Origin: Deltaproteobacteria bacterium
Lineage (GTDB): Bacteria; Desulfobacterota; Binatia; HRBIN30; CADEER01
Reading direction: 5' to 3'
Length of the DNA stretch: 64,000 bases
Assembly: GCA_029262455.1 (NCBI GenBank)
Contig: JAJCZJ010000070.1
Coordinates: forward strand, 29,456-93,455
Below the pieces are notes generated by a model, which was not told the DNA's origin, searched no databases, and worked only from the letters and a program-made list of their open reading frames with translations. Positions 18,214 through 25,867 of this stretch are shown here, piece by piece. A program made the translations under genes and the position numbers. How positions within the stretch are numbered: the first letter of the stretch is position 1; every line of letters starts with the position of its first letter.

Positions 18214-19518
18214 CTAATCAGGCATCGCCGCCTTCAGGTAGTGAAAGATTTCCGTGTTCTCGATCGTTCCCGGGAGATCGATGGAAGTGCCCGGGGGAGC
18301 GAAGACGTAGAGCGGTACGTCCATTCCTCCGTGGGTCTCGTATTTGAGCGGCACCCCGGCGCGCTGTCGGTATTTCGGAGATGCCGGTTCGATCGAGGCC
18401 TTCGGTGGCTTCGACGCGGCCGGACCGTTGCCATACAACAGTGCCGTGTAGGGCATACCGTTGAGGTCTGTCCCCGCCTCCGTGAAAACATCTTCGGTGA
18501 CCGGAGCATAACCGGAGATGACCATGGTGTGGTCGTGGTCGGCGGTTACAAAAATCAGCGCTTCGTCGCCAACTGCATCGACCGTCGCGCCGACAGCCGC
18601 GTCGAAGGCCAACATGTCTGTGATTGCACGATAAGCGTTATTGACGTGATGCGCGTGATCAATCCGGCCACCTTCGACCAACAGGAAATACCCCTTCGGG
18701 TTTCGCCGCACGACCTCGAGTGCCGCCTTGGTCATTTCGGAAAGGCTCGGCTCGGTCGGTGCAGACTTCGCCCGATCCGCTTCGAACGCCATATTGTCAT
18801 CTGAAAACAGTCCCAGTATCCGCGCCGCGCCGGACTCCGTGGCGTCTCGGAGCTCTTCGGCAGACACCACCACTCGGTAATTCGCTGTCTTTAGCTCGTC
18901 GAGCAAATCGCGCCCGTCTCTGCGAAGCCCCCCGGCAGCCTCGGGCACGAAGAAGCGCCGGCCACCTCCCAAAAGGACTTCGATGCCATCGCGCAATCGA
19001 GGGTTCGCTCCCCCGGGAACCATCGCCGGTGCGATATCGCGCTCTTCAAAACGATCCGCCACATGCGCGTAGGCTCCCGCCGGGGTCGCATGGGTGAGAC
19101 GCGTCGTCGTAACCACACCGGTCGACAGCCCGCGCGACTCCGCAACCTCAACCAATGTCGGCAAGATTTCCAGGACGTTCCCCGGTCCGTTACGGGCACC
19201 GAGCGCTTTGTTCAACACCTTCTCGCCGCTCATCATTGCGGTGATGCCCGCTGCGGAGTCCGTGACCATGCCGTCGGCACTCCACGTTCGGACCAAACAC
19301 GAACGCGTTGCCCGATCGAGATAGAGCTTGGCCGCACTCGGCGGGTCCACTCCCTCGATTGCCCCTTTGTGAATCCGCGCCGCCGTCACCGTCGCCACGC
19401 CCATGCCATCACCGACAAACAAGATGACACCGCGCGGGCCCGCCGGACGGCCGACATGCGAGCAGCCGATCACCGCAATCCCCATCAACAAAAGCGTCAC
19501 GCCCCTGAGACTCCGCAT
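18214..19518 (-). CDS. phoA: Alkaline phosphatase (PhoA family), lipoprotein
   Basis: A 434-residue alkaline phosphatase hydrolysing phosphomonoesters outside the cytoplasm. A lipoprotein signal (LLLMGIAVIG-C-SH, lipobox VIGC) anchors it to a membrane. Motifs: LFVGDGMG (first metal Asp, about 35), VTDSAAGITAMMSG with the phosphorylated Ser (about 88), TTTRLTHATPAG, LVEGGRIDHAHH (metal Asp/His), FVTADHDHTM and YETHGGMDVPLYVFAPPG near the end. AGAGGACG precedes the ATG. The upstream thiO-like gene ends 27 bp away on the same strand, so they may be cotranscribed. No clear Pho box was found. Confidence 0.9.
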   Translation of the reverse strand: MRSLRGVTLLLMGIAVIGCSHVGRPAGPRGVILFVGDGMGVATVTAARIHKGAIEGVDPPSAAKLYLDRATRSCLVRTWSADGMVTDSAAGITAMMSGEKVLNKALGARNGPGNVLEILPTLVEVAESRGLSTGVVTTTRLTHATPAGAYAHVADRFEERDIAPAMVPGGANPRLRDGIEVLLGGGRRFFVPEAAGGLRRDGRDLLDELKTANYRVVVSAEELRDATESGAARILGLFSDDNMAFEADRAKSAPTEPSLSEMTKAALEVVRRNPKGYFLLVEGGRIDHAHHVNNAYRAITDMLAFDAAVGATVDAVGDEALIFVTADHDHTMVISGYAPVTEDVFTEAGTDLNGMPYTALLYGNGPAASKPPKASIEPASPKYRQRAGVPLKYETHGGMDVPLYVFAPPGTSIDLPGTIENTEIFHYLKAAMPD

Positions 19519-19545
19519 AAACGTCCTCTCCCAATAAGATGCTGG

Positions 19546-20673
19546 TTACGGCTTCTTACGATACTTGAACGGCGCCAATGCGATACTCGTCTGGCGATCC
19601 AACACGCACTCTGCGACCAGTTTGGCAGTAATCGGCGCCAGCAAGATACCGTTGCGATGGTGGCCGGTCGCGGCCGTGACATTCTCGTATCCGCCAATCG
19701 GTCCGATGATCGGTCGGCGCAACGTGCACATCGGTCGAATGCCCGACCAGTGACGCGACACCGGTGCGTCTGCGAGCGCCGGCATCATGCGCGTCGCGAA
19801 CCCGCGAAGCAACTGCAACGACTCGTCTGTGGTCTTGTTCTCTGTCTCGCCCCGAGCACTCGTGCTCCCGACAAACAACTCACCACCAGCCCGCGGGACC
19901 AGATAGCTCTGGCGCCATACCGTGGTCTGTCTCGGCAGCACAAGCGGTCGCAGCGCGATCATCTCACCGCGATCACCGCGAATCGGCATTTTGGCTCGCA
20001 ACATCGTTCCGAGTTCGCGAGACCCAAGCCCGGCCGCGATCACCACCTCCCCGGGCTCGAACCTGCGCTCACCTGCCTCAACGACTCTGAGCCTTCGCTC
20101 TTCCTTTTCGACTCGACCCACCGGACTATCGAAGACGAACTCGACCCCGAGCTTTTGTGCCGATTGGTACAGCGCGCGCACCAAGGCTTCGCTGTCGAGA
20201 GCGCAATCGCCCGGGAAGTACGCGCCCACGCGCGCTGCCTCGCTGACCAAACCGTCAATCTCACGCATCTCGCGCCCGTCGAGAAGCCGGACCGGCTCCC
20301 CCGAGGCGAGGCGTTTAGAGACGACTTTGCGGAGATCGCAGTCATCGCGTTCGCTGAGGGCGATCTCGAGGACCCCCTCGGAGCGATACCCAACATCGAC
20401 CCCGGTCTCTTCACTCAACTCGGCGACCAACTCCGGGAACAGAGCGAGGCTCTCGCGTTTGAGCCGCAGCATCACTCCACTCGCGGCGCGCGAGCTACTT
20501 ACGGCAAGGACGCCTGCGGCGGCGGCAGAGGCACCGCCACCCAGCTTGCCGCGATCGACGACGACGATGCGGCCGGCACGTCGTCGCGCCAGCTCGCGGG
20601 CGATCGCGCAGCCGATGACGCCGGCACCAACAATCAGAAAGTCGGGCCGATCAAATGCCGGCGAGGTACTCAC
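19546..20673 (-). CDS. thiO: FAD-dependent glycine oxidase (ThiO-like)
   Basis: A 375-residue DAO-family flavoenzyme from a GTG start at 20673. The N-terminal FAD-binding dinucleotide fold reads FLIVGAGVIGCAIARELARR (about 12-31), followed by GGGASAAAAGVL. The substrate domain contains PIRGDRGEMIAL, YLVPRAGGELFVGST (about 280) and HWSGIRPMCTLRRPIIGP, and the protein ends with GHHRNGILLAPITAKLVAE, all typical of ThiO. Glycine oxidase makes the iminoglycine used to build the thiazole of thiamine. No thiamine genes lie alongside, so another small-amine oxidase of the same family is possible. Confidence 0.75.
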   Translation of the reverse strand: MSTSPAFDRPDFLIVGAGVIGCAIARELARRRAGRIVVVDRGKLGGGASAAAAGVLAVSSSRAASGVMLRLKRESLALFPELVAELSEETGVDVGYRSEGVLEIALSERDDCDLRKVVSKRLASGEPVRLLDGREMREIDGLVSEAARVGAYFPGDCALDSEALVRALYQSAQKLGVEFVFDSPVGRVEKEERRLRVVEAGERRFEPGEVVIAAGLGSRELGTMLRAKMPIRGDRGEMIALRPLVLPRQTTVWRQSYLVPRAGGELFVGSTSARGETENKTTDESLQLLRGFATRMMPALADAPVSRHWSGIRPMCTLRRPIIGPIGGYENVTAATGHHRNGILLAPITAKLVAECVLDRQTSIALAPFKYRKKP

Positions 20674-20713
20674 GCGGCATTCTTAACACTTCCCCAGTCG
20701 CTGCAGTAGCCAA

Positions 20714-20756
20714 CCGTAGAGTTCCGCTAGCGCTCCAAAAGGAGCACCGCCCTACG
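20714..20756. repeat. Intergenic stem-loop at the 3' end of the 108-residue gene
   Basis: CCGTAGAG at 20714-20721 pairs with CCCTACGG at 20749-20756, and an inner hairpin GCTCC-AAAA-GGAGC (20732-20745) sits between them. The outer right arm overlaps the TAG stop of the minus-strand gene ending at 20752. There is no T-run, so it is a weak candidate for an intrinsic terminator; it resembles the other GTAG...CTAC hairpins of this window. Confidence 0.45.
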
Positions 20757-21078
20757 GAAACTCAGGAGGACCGAATCGAATCCGCTCGGTGCCTTCGACA
20801 TGCTCCGGCGTGAGGAACTGGGTCCCATCAAACACGCTGGCCACATCGCCTGCCGCTTCCTGATTGCCGGCAGTGAGGAAGCCAGTGATCCCGGAAAGCT
20901 CCGCCCCGACCACCGTGACGGCAAGTCGAACCGGCACGTAGAAAACATTCATCAGGGCAGCCGCAAGGGCATATCCAGGCTTGCGTTCACGCACTTCGAG
21001 CGGATCCGCGGCCGAGACTTGGCTGGCGGCCAACATGACTACGCAAAAAGCAAAGACTGTGTTTTTCATCACTCGCAT
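20752..21078 (-). CDS. Small exported protein of unknown function
   Basis: About 108 residues. The ATG at 21078 is preceded by GAGGAG at 9 nt and gives a signal peptide (MKNTVFAFCVVMLAASQVSAAD). The mature part has one amphipathic or membrane helix, LMNVFYVPVRLAVTVVGAEL, then a Gly-rich stretch GITGFLTAGNQEAAGDV and a short C-terminal FLTPEHVEG. It may be a small membrane-associated protein. I do not recognise a named family. It is transcribed toward thiO, with 79 bp between. Confidence 0.6.
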   Translation of the reverse strand: MRVMKNTVFAFCVVMLAASQVSAADPLEVRERKPGYALAAALMNVFYVPVRLAVTVVGAELSGITGFLTAGNQEAAGDVASVFDGTQFLTPEHVEGTERIRFGPPEFP

Positions 21079-21225
21079 CGTCAACATCTCCTCAGTGCGG
21101 CACAATAGCCGTGTGAGCGGCTTCTGTCATCCGGTTTTTTCGCTTTATCAAAGCTATATAGCCGCTGGCAAAGCAGAAGCGAAGCGCCGTGGACTCGCTA
21201 CTGCATCCGAGATAGGGGTCTCGCC

Positions 21226-22512
21226 ATGAGTCGGAGCTGTGTCGTAGTCGGCGGCGGAATAGCCGGACTGAGCGCCGCCTATCGCCTGTCAAATGCAGGC
21301 ATTCGGGTAACCGTACTGGAAGCCGACTCCACCTTCGGCGGGCGCACACGGACAGAATCCGTCAACGATTGCATCGTCCATACCGGAGCGGGGTTCATCA
21401 CCAGCTTCTACGACACCACACTGGCACTGGTGAAAGAGCTGCAGGTCGAAACGGTCGAGCCGAAGGAGCAAAACGGTGTCGTCGCGACTCCCTTCGGCAA
21501 GCTGCCACTGGACCTCCGCTCGCCACGCCGGTTGATTCAGTTCCCGCTCATCACAACCGCCGACAAGATCCGCACCTTGTCCACGGTCGCGCAATCCTAC
21601 CTCCGCCGGCCGCTGCACATCGGTAAACCAGCCAGCCTGGCGCGCTTGGACCGCGGCTCCACGATCGAGAGCTGGGGGAGACGAACTCTCGGCGAGAATG
21701 CATATCAATACCTCCTACGGCCTGGAGTCGAGCCGTTCTTTTACTTCGGGGCGGACGAGGCATCTTCGGCCTTGGGCAAGGCTCTCGTCCGACACGCTCG
21801 CTCCTGGCACATGTTGGCTATTCAGGACGGCATCGGGATCCTTTGCGACGCGCTCGCACAGCGCATCGAGGTGCGCACCGGATGCAAAGCCCACGAGGTC
21901 GAAGAACGAGACGAGTCGGTCGTCGTACGCCACTCCGGCGGGACGATCGAAGCCGATCACGCGATCCTCGCCATTCCGGCGCCGGCGCTCGCAAAATTGA
22001 CCGGTACCATCTCCGAAGAAGATCGCGCGCAGATCGAAGCCGTTCGCTTCGTGCCCAATCTGCTACTTTACTTCGGCTACGAGCGCCCGATCACAGTACA
22101 ACACCCACTGGTCACGCCGGCAGGCCCAGATCGACACCCGATCGCCCGCATTCGAACGATTTCGGAATGGGTACCGTCGTATGTCCCCGAGGGTAAGGAA
22201 CTCATTTCAGTCCACGCTTCGAGTTGGCGCAGCGCTGAGCTCATCGATGAGGAACCCGAGAAGGCCATCAATGAGCTCCGCCGAGACGCGGAAGCGATCT
22301 TCGGCAGGCTAGCCGATCCAGATTGGATCCGACTTTACCCGAGAGCTGAGGCAGTCGTCCTGCCCGAGCCCGGACACTATCGGCGCATGCGAACGTTCCT
22401 GCGCAGGCCTCGCAAGCGACTCCTGTACGCCGGAGACTGGCTCACAGGTTCAACCATTGAAGGTGCCGCTCGAACCGGCATCAACGCGGCCGAGGTGATC
22501 CTTTCGCGCTAA
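21226..22512 (+). CDS. Protoporphyrinogen-oxidase-like FAD-dependent amine oxidase family protein
   Basis: A 428-residue flavoprotein. The start is CVVVGGGIAGLSAAYRLS (Rossmann FAD site, about 5-22), then VLEADSTFGGRTRTES (FAD ribose and GGR motif). The middle is a PPO-like substrate domain with SIESWGRR-type and YLLRPGVEPFFYFG segments. The C-terminus LLYAGDWLTGSTIEGAARTGINAAE is the second FAD motif. The length and pattern fit NAD(P)/FAD oxidoreductases related to HemY and carotenoid/squalene desaturases. No haem or carotenoid genes are adjacent, so the substrate is not assigned. No strong Shine-Dalgarno is seen before the ATG. Confidence 0.75.
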   Translation: MSRSCVVVGGGIAGLSAAYRLSNAGIRVTVLEADSTFGGRTRTESVNDCIVHTGAGFITSFYDTTLALVKELQVETVEPKEQNGVVATPFGKLPLDLRSPRRLIQFPLITTADKIRTLSTVAQSYLRRPLHIGKPASLARLDRGSTIESWGRRTLGENAYQYLLRPGVEPFFYFGADEASSALGKALVRHARSWHMLAIQDGIGILCDALAQRIEVRTGCKAHEVEERDESVVVRHSGGTIEADHAILAIPAPALAKLTGTISEEDRAQIEAVRFVPNLLLYFGYERPITVQHPLVTPAGPDRHPIARIRTISEWVPSYVPEGKELISVHASSWRSAELIDEEPEKAINELRRDAEAIFGRLADPDWIRLYPRAEAVVLPEPGHYRRMRTFLRRPRKRLLYAGDWLTGSTIEGAARTGINAAEVILSR

Positions 22513-22532
22513 TCCCCGCCAGCGAGAATCGC

Positions 22533-22931
22533 TCAGGGTGTGATGCGCAGGCCCGTGAACGCCTGAGCCGCAGCGACGAGGACCGCCGCGACTCCGATCC
22601 AAACATGCACTTCACGCGCATTCACGCTGCCCCGTAGCATCCGGCGTGACGATACAAGACTCAAGCCGAGTAAGGTCACCAAGGTCGAGCCCAGACCAAA
22701 GTGATTGGTTTCAGCAAAGTCGATATCGCCGCGTAAGAAGTGGGTCGACAGGCCTCCAGCGACCCAAGTCAACAGGACAGCGGCAAAGGCCCACGGGGCA
22801 ATCGCGGAATGAGCCGCCAACTTCCGCGCTCGATTGCGCGGCCGGCCGCGCGCCCCGATCCCCTGCCAAGCCGCATAGAGCAGCAACGCCAATGCGGCGG
22901 CGCCGAGCACGGGATGAACGTAAACCAGCAA
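22533..22931 (-). CDS. DUF4079-like four-helix membrane protein
   Basis: 132 residues with about four transmembrane helices (about 6-20, 46-63, 76-94 and 108-126). Conserved-looking His residues fall in or near helices (VHPVLGA, AHSAIAPW, STHFLRGD, NHFGLG, VHVWIG), a pattern seen in DUF4079 proteins and in small membrane b-haem proteins. It lies convergent to the PPO-like gene, 20 bp from its stop. Haem binding is inference; no function is known to me for the family. Confidence 0.55.
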   Translation of the reverse strand: MLVYVHPVLGAAALALLLYAAWQGIGARGRPRNRARKLAAHSAIAPWAFAAVLLTWVAGGLSTHFLRGDIDFAETNHFGLGSTLVTLLGLSLVSSRRMLRGSVNAREVHVWIGVAAVLVAAAQAFTGLRITP

Positions 22932-23032
22932 GCTAGGCTCTCCTCACGCGCCGTTCAGGCCGTTGCCAGGTATCGCCAGGGGCCGGGCCTTCACCAATTC
23001 GGGCGGTCGAGGGGCACCCCACGGCCTACCGA

Positions 23033-23236
23033 TCAGGCTTCCTCGGCGACAGCCTCGGGCTCCGGGGCGTCAGCAGACCAACCCTTCTCTAAGCACGGAT
23101 GGCAAACAGCGGAGATGCGCCGCTCCCTCCCAGTCCCTAAGGTTACGCCACGCAAAAGCTCCACCGAAAGCTCTGTGCCGCACCCTTCACAGGCCGCCTG
23201 CAGGGTCGGATTCTCTTTTGCCTTTTCACCAGCCAT
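23033..23236 (-). CDS. Small zinc-ribbon-like protein
   Basis: 67 residues with CEGCG (about 16-20) and CHPC (about 45-48), a CxxC-x25-CxxC spacing fitting a treble-clef or zinc ribbon. AGAGG lies 7 nt before the ATG. The C-terminus is acidic (APEPEAVAEEA). Such small ribbons often act as adaptor or nucleic-acid-binding proteins. No family name is assigned. About 100 bp separates it from the DUF4079-like gene downstream. Confidence 0.6.
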   Translation of the reverse strand: MAGEKAKENPTLQAACEGCGTELSVELLRGVTLGTGRERRISAVCHPCLEKGWSADAPEPEAVAEEA

Positions 23237-23427
23237 GGGATTCCTCTCGGTTCCACCCTAGTTTGCGCCACGGAAATTCGCGCCCCGATAATTCGCGGCC
23301 CGAAAATCCCCTGAAACGACAGCTTTTAGGGTCAGAACAGCCTTGAAACCATATCATCCTAGCGATCGCAATACGGTCACCCACGTCGGATGCTCTGTCA
23401 TACCGCAAGTAAGAACAAAAAACGGAT

Positions 23428-24651
23428 GTGAATCCAGTGCGAGTTGTTATGCTTCGAGAGGATGCGCTATTTCATCTCCACCATGTGTCGGGAATTATCA
23501 TGAACCCGGTAAGACTGATCTTCATCGAGCGTAGTCACGCGCGCGCATCCAAATTGGCTGACGCACTCGAGCCGCTCGGGGCGATCGAATGGGAATGGAC
23601 CGCCAACCCCGGTGAGGCAGCTTCTCGCTTGACCAAAGCCAAAGTAGACGCGGTACTCGCCGACTGGGACGTCCTGGGTGGGATCGAGGGAGTACGGGTG
23701 ATCGGCTATCACCCCGGCATCCCGCTGATCATCACGACTGGGCGCATCGCCCAGGACGATGTCGTCGCCTGCCTCAAGGCGGGAGCGCTCGACTGCGTGC
23801 GGCGATCCAACCTAACCCGTGTTCGGGCCGCACTCGCCGAATCCTTAGAACAGGCAGAACTCGACCAAGACGGACCGATTGACCAAAGCCGCTATCATCA
23901 ACTGATGCAGGATCTCGCCAGTGCTGACAAAGCCCGCGCAGAATTCGTGGGAAATCTGTCGCACGAACTGCGCACACCACTCAACGTCATCATCGGCTAC
24001 AGCGATATGCTCCTCGATGACGCCTTTGGCGTACTCACGAAAGACCAAAACAAGACGATCGACCGGATCCATCGTCAATCGCGCGAGCTCCTCGATCTCG
24101 TGAACACAACTCTCGAGCTAAGCCGCGTTGAGGCCGGGCGCATCCCGCTCGACGTTGAGCGAGTCGACATCGGCGAGGTCATCGACGAAATCATCGAAGA
24201 GACCAATGTCCTGGCCGCAACCAAGGAGCTCGAAGTCTCGCATCAAGTCTCGGCGGCGACAACCAAGCCCAACACAGATCCGGTCAAGCTCAAGGTCATC
24301 CTCAAGAACTTGGTCGCGAATGCCCTGAAGTTCACAGACCGCGGTTTCGTCCGAATCCATGTCGAGAACAGTGCCGATGGCGTGGCCTTCACCATCAGCG
24401 ACAGTGGCCGGGGCATCCCCGTAGACCAGTTGAACACGATTTTCGAGCCATTCGAACAGGGCGACAGCGCCAAAGGACAAAGGGGCGCCGGACTGGGTCT
24501 GCATATCGTTCAGAGGCTACTCGCCATTCTCTGTGGAACAATCCGTCTCGAGTCTACTATCGGCGAAGGGTCAACATTTCACGTGTGGATCCCGGAGCAC
24601 CGCCCCGATGCAGAGGACCCCTCACAAGACTCCCGCAGTAGTGCAGCTTAG
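23428..24651 (+). CDS. Sensor histidine kinase with degenerate receiver domain
   Basis: 407 residues from a GTG at 23428; an in-frame ATG at 23500 is equally plausible because the receiver domain begins right after it and the words MNPVR occur at both starts. Residues about 27-145 are receiver-like (VDAVLADWD with phospho-Asp candidates 79/81, LIITTGR, GALDCVRRS), but the acidic pair near the N-terminus is reduced to IE and the conserved Lys is Arg, so phosphotransfer there is doubtful. Then HisKA FVGNLSHELRTPLNVIIGY (His about 179), N box LKNLVANALKFTDRG, G1 ISDSGRGIP, F box, and G2 GAGLGLHIV. No membrane segment. The TAG stop abuts repeat array 2. Confidence 0.85.
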   Translation: MNPVRVVMLREDALFHLHHVSGIIMNPVRLIFIERSHARASKLADALEPLGAIEWEWTANPGEAASRLTKAKVDAVLADWDVLGGIEGVRVIGYHPGIPLIITTGRIAQDDVVACLKAGALDCVRRSNLTRVRAALAESLEQAELDQDGPIDQSRYHQLMQDLASADKARAEFVGNLSHELRTPLNVIIGYSDMLLDDAFGVLTKDQNKTIDRIHRQSRELLDLVNTTLELSRVEAGRIPLDVERVDIGEVIDEIIEETNVLAATKELEVSHQVSAATTKPNTDPVKLKVILKNLVANALKFTDRGFVRIHVENSADGVAFTISDSGRGIPVDQLNTIFEPFEQGDSAKGQRGAGLGLHIVQRLLAILCGTIRLESTIGEGSTFHVWIPEHRPDAEDPSQDSRSSAA

Positions 24652-24877
24652 TTTCGGGGTACAGGTGCGGGGTCCAGGTGCGGGGTCCAGCCTACGGGGT
24701 ACGGCCTACGGGGTACGGCCTACGGGGTACGGCCTACGGGGTACGGCCTACAGGGTGCGCGGGGTATGGGTAAGAGAAGTGCAGCTTAGTTCGGGGTTAG
24801 GCCTACGGCTACGGGTTAAAAGAAATGCAGCTTCGCTACCTAGGCCGTACCCCGTACCCCGTACCCTGTACCCCGAA
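24652..24877. repeat. GGGGTAC array 2, inverted arms between convergent genes
   Basis: Second copy of the array type, between the histidine kinase (plus) and arsS (minus). The left side has CGGGGTAC at 24655, GGTGCGGGGTCCA twice, then a 14-nt unit GGCCTACGGGGTAC repeated about four times to 24750. The right arm (about 24844-24875) is GTACCCC-type on the plus strand. Two internal copies of GTGCAGCTTAGTTCGGGGTT-like sequence (about 24780) echo the end of the kinase gene itself. Both flanking stop codons are TAG, followed in their own sense by TTTCGGGGTAC and TTCGGGGTAC. No gene inside. Confidence 0.85.
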
Positions 24878-25867
24878 CTACGCCAAAGCGCCGCCGCAGC
24901 TTGAACCGGCGCCGGCTGTGCAGCCGAAGCAGTGCGGCGCCGTTGCGATGTTGCTACCGACCAGGTCCTCGAACGTCTCGATATCCCAGATCGTCGAGCG
25001 ATCTTCCAAGCCGGCCGCACCGATCTCCAACATCTGATTGAAGTCGCAATCGTAGAGCACGCCGTCCCAGCCGACACTGACCATGGAGCGACACATCACG
25101 TCCTCGACCGCTGAAGGATTGAAATGATTGACCAGGAGCTCCATGTAGGCCTGGTAGTCTCCCCAGCGCTGCAGCTGCTCCGCAAAGCGCTTGATCGGCA
25201 TATTGGTAATGGTCAACAGACGACCGAACTCAATGCCGAAGAGGGCGCGTAACTCTTCCCTGTACTTGTTCTCTAGTTCTTCCTGCGGCGGTGGCAAGAA
25301 CGCACCACCCGGGTTGTAAACCAGGTCGAGCGACAGCGACGATCCCGGCATGGCGTAACCCTTGCCGTTGAGAATCTTCAGGGCGTCGATGCTCTGCTGG
25401 AAAACACCTTTGCCGCGCTGCTGGTCGACGTTCTCCGCCGTGTAGCACGGCAACGAACAGACCAACTCGACGCCCTGATCGCTATAAAAGTTCGGTAAGT
25501 CGGACTGGCCTTCAACGAAAATGACCGTGAGGTTGCAACGTGCAATGACCCGGTGACCACGCTCACGCATTCGTCCCACAAACCAACGGAACTCCGGATT
25601 CAGCTCCGGCGCTCCTCCGGTCAGGTCGACCACGTCGATATCGGGACTTGCAGCGACCAACTCGTCGAGTCGCTCCAACGTCCGTCGAGTCATGATCTCG
25701 GTGCGCTTTGGCCCGGCCTCGACGTGGCAGTGGTGACACGCCTGATTGCAAAGCTTGCCGAGATTGACCTGCAGCGTCGCTAGCCCCTGTCGCCGCAACT
25801 CCGGCAATCCATTAGCACCGAGAACTTCGTCGAAGTCGGGCGCCGCTATGGGGGCAGTGACGCTCAT
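24878..25867 (-). CDS. arsS: Arsenosugar biosynthesis radical SAM protein ArsS
   Basis: A 329-residue radical SAM enzyme thought to attach the S-adenosyl-derived 5'-deoxyadenosyl group to dimethylarsenic on the route to arsenosugars. The cluster motif CNQACHHCHVEAGP (about 40-53, CxxxCxxC) follows LQVNLGKL; then VDLTGGAPELNPEFRWFV, LVYNPGGAFLPP, LLTITNMPIKRF, a Cys pair region MCRSMVSVGWDG-YDCDFNQ, and the Cys-rich C-terminus HCFGCTAGAGSSCGGAL. Its start overlaps the arsM stop (ATGA), so the two genes are translationally coupled. The TAG stop abuts repeat array 2. Confidence 0.93.
   Translation of the reverse strand: MSVTAPIAAPDFDEVLGANGLPELRRQGLATLQVNLGKLCNQACHHCHVEAGPKRTEIMTRRTLERLDELVAASPDIDVVDLTGGAPELNPEFRWFVGRMRERGHRVIARCNLTVIFVEGQSDLPNFYSDQGVELVCSLPCYTAENVDQQRGKGVFQQSIDALKILNGKGYAMPGSSLSLDLVYNPGGAFLPPPQEELENKYREELRALFGIEFGRLLTITNMPIKRFAEQLQRWGDYQAYMELLVNHFNPSAVEDVMCRSMVSVGWDGVLYDCDFNQMLEIGAAGLEDRSTIWDIETFEDLVGSNIATAPHCFGCTAGAGSSCGGALA

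Noticed and set aside
17172..18216. Arrays as assembly artefacts
   Set aside because: Arrays 1 and 2 have diverged units, inverted arms and stop-codon placement that a collapsed or chimeric assembly would not produce; the exact copy number could still be wrong.
17905..18804. 299-residue plus-strand open frame
   Set aside because: Runs through repeat array 1 and antisense to phoA; no domain content.
19063..20709. Long plus-strand open frame antisense to phoA and thiO
   Set aside because: It has no recognisable domain and is Arg/Gln-rich; the opposite strand encodes two well-defined enzymes with intact motifs.
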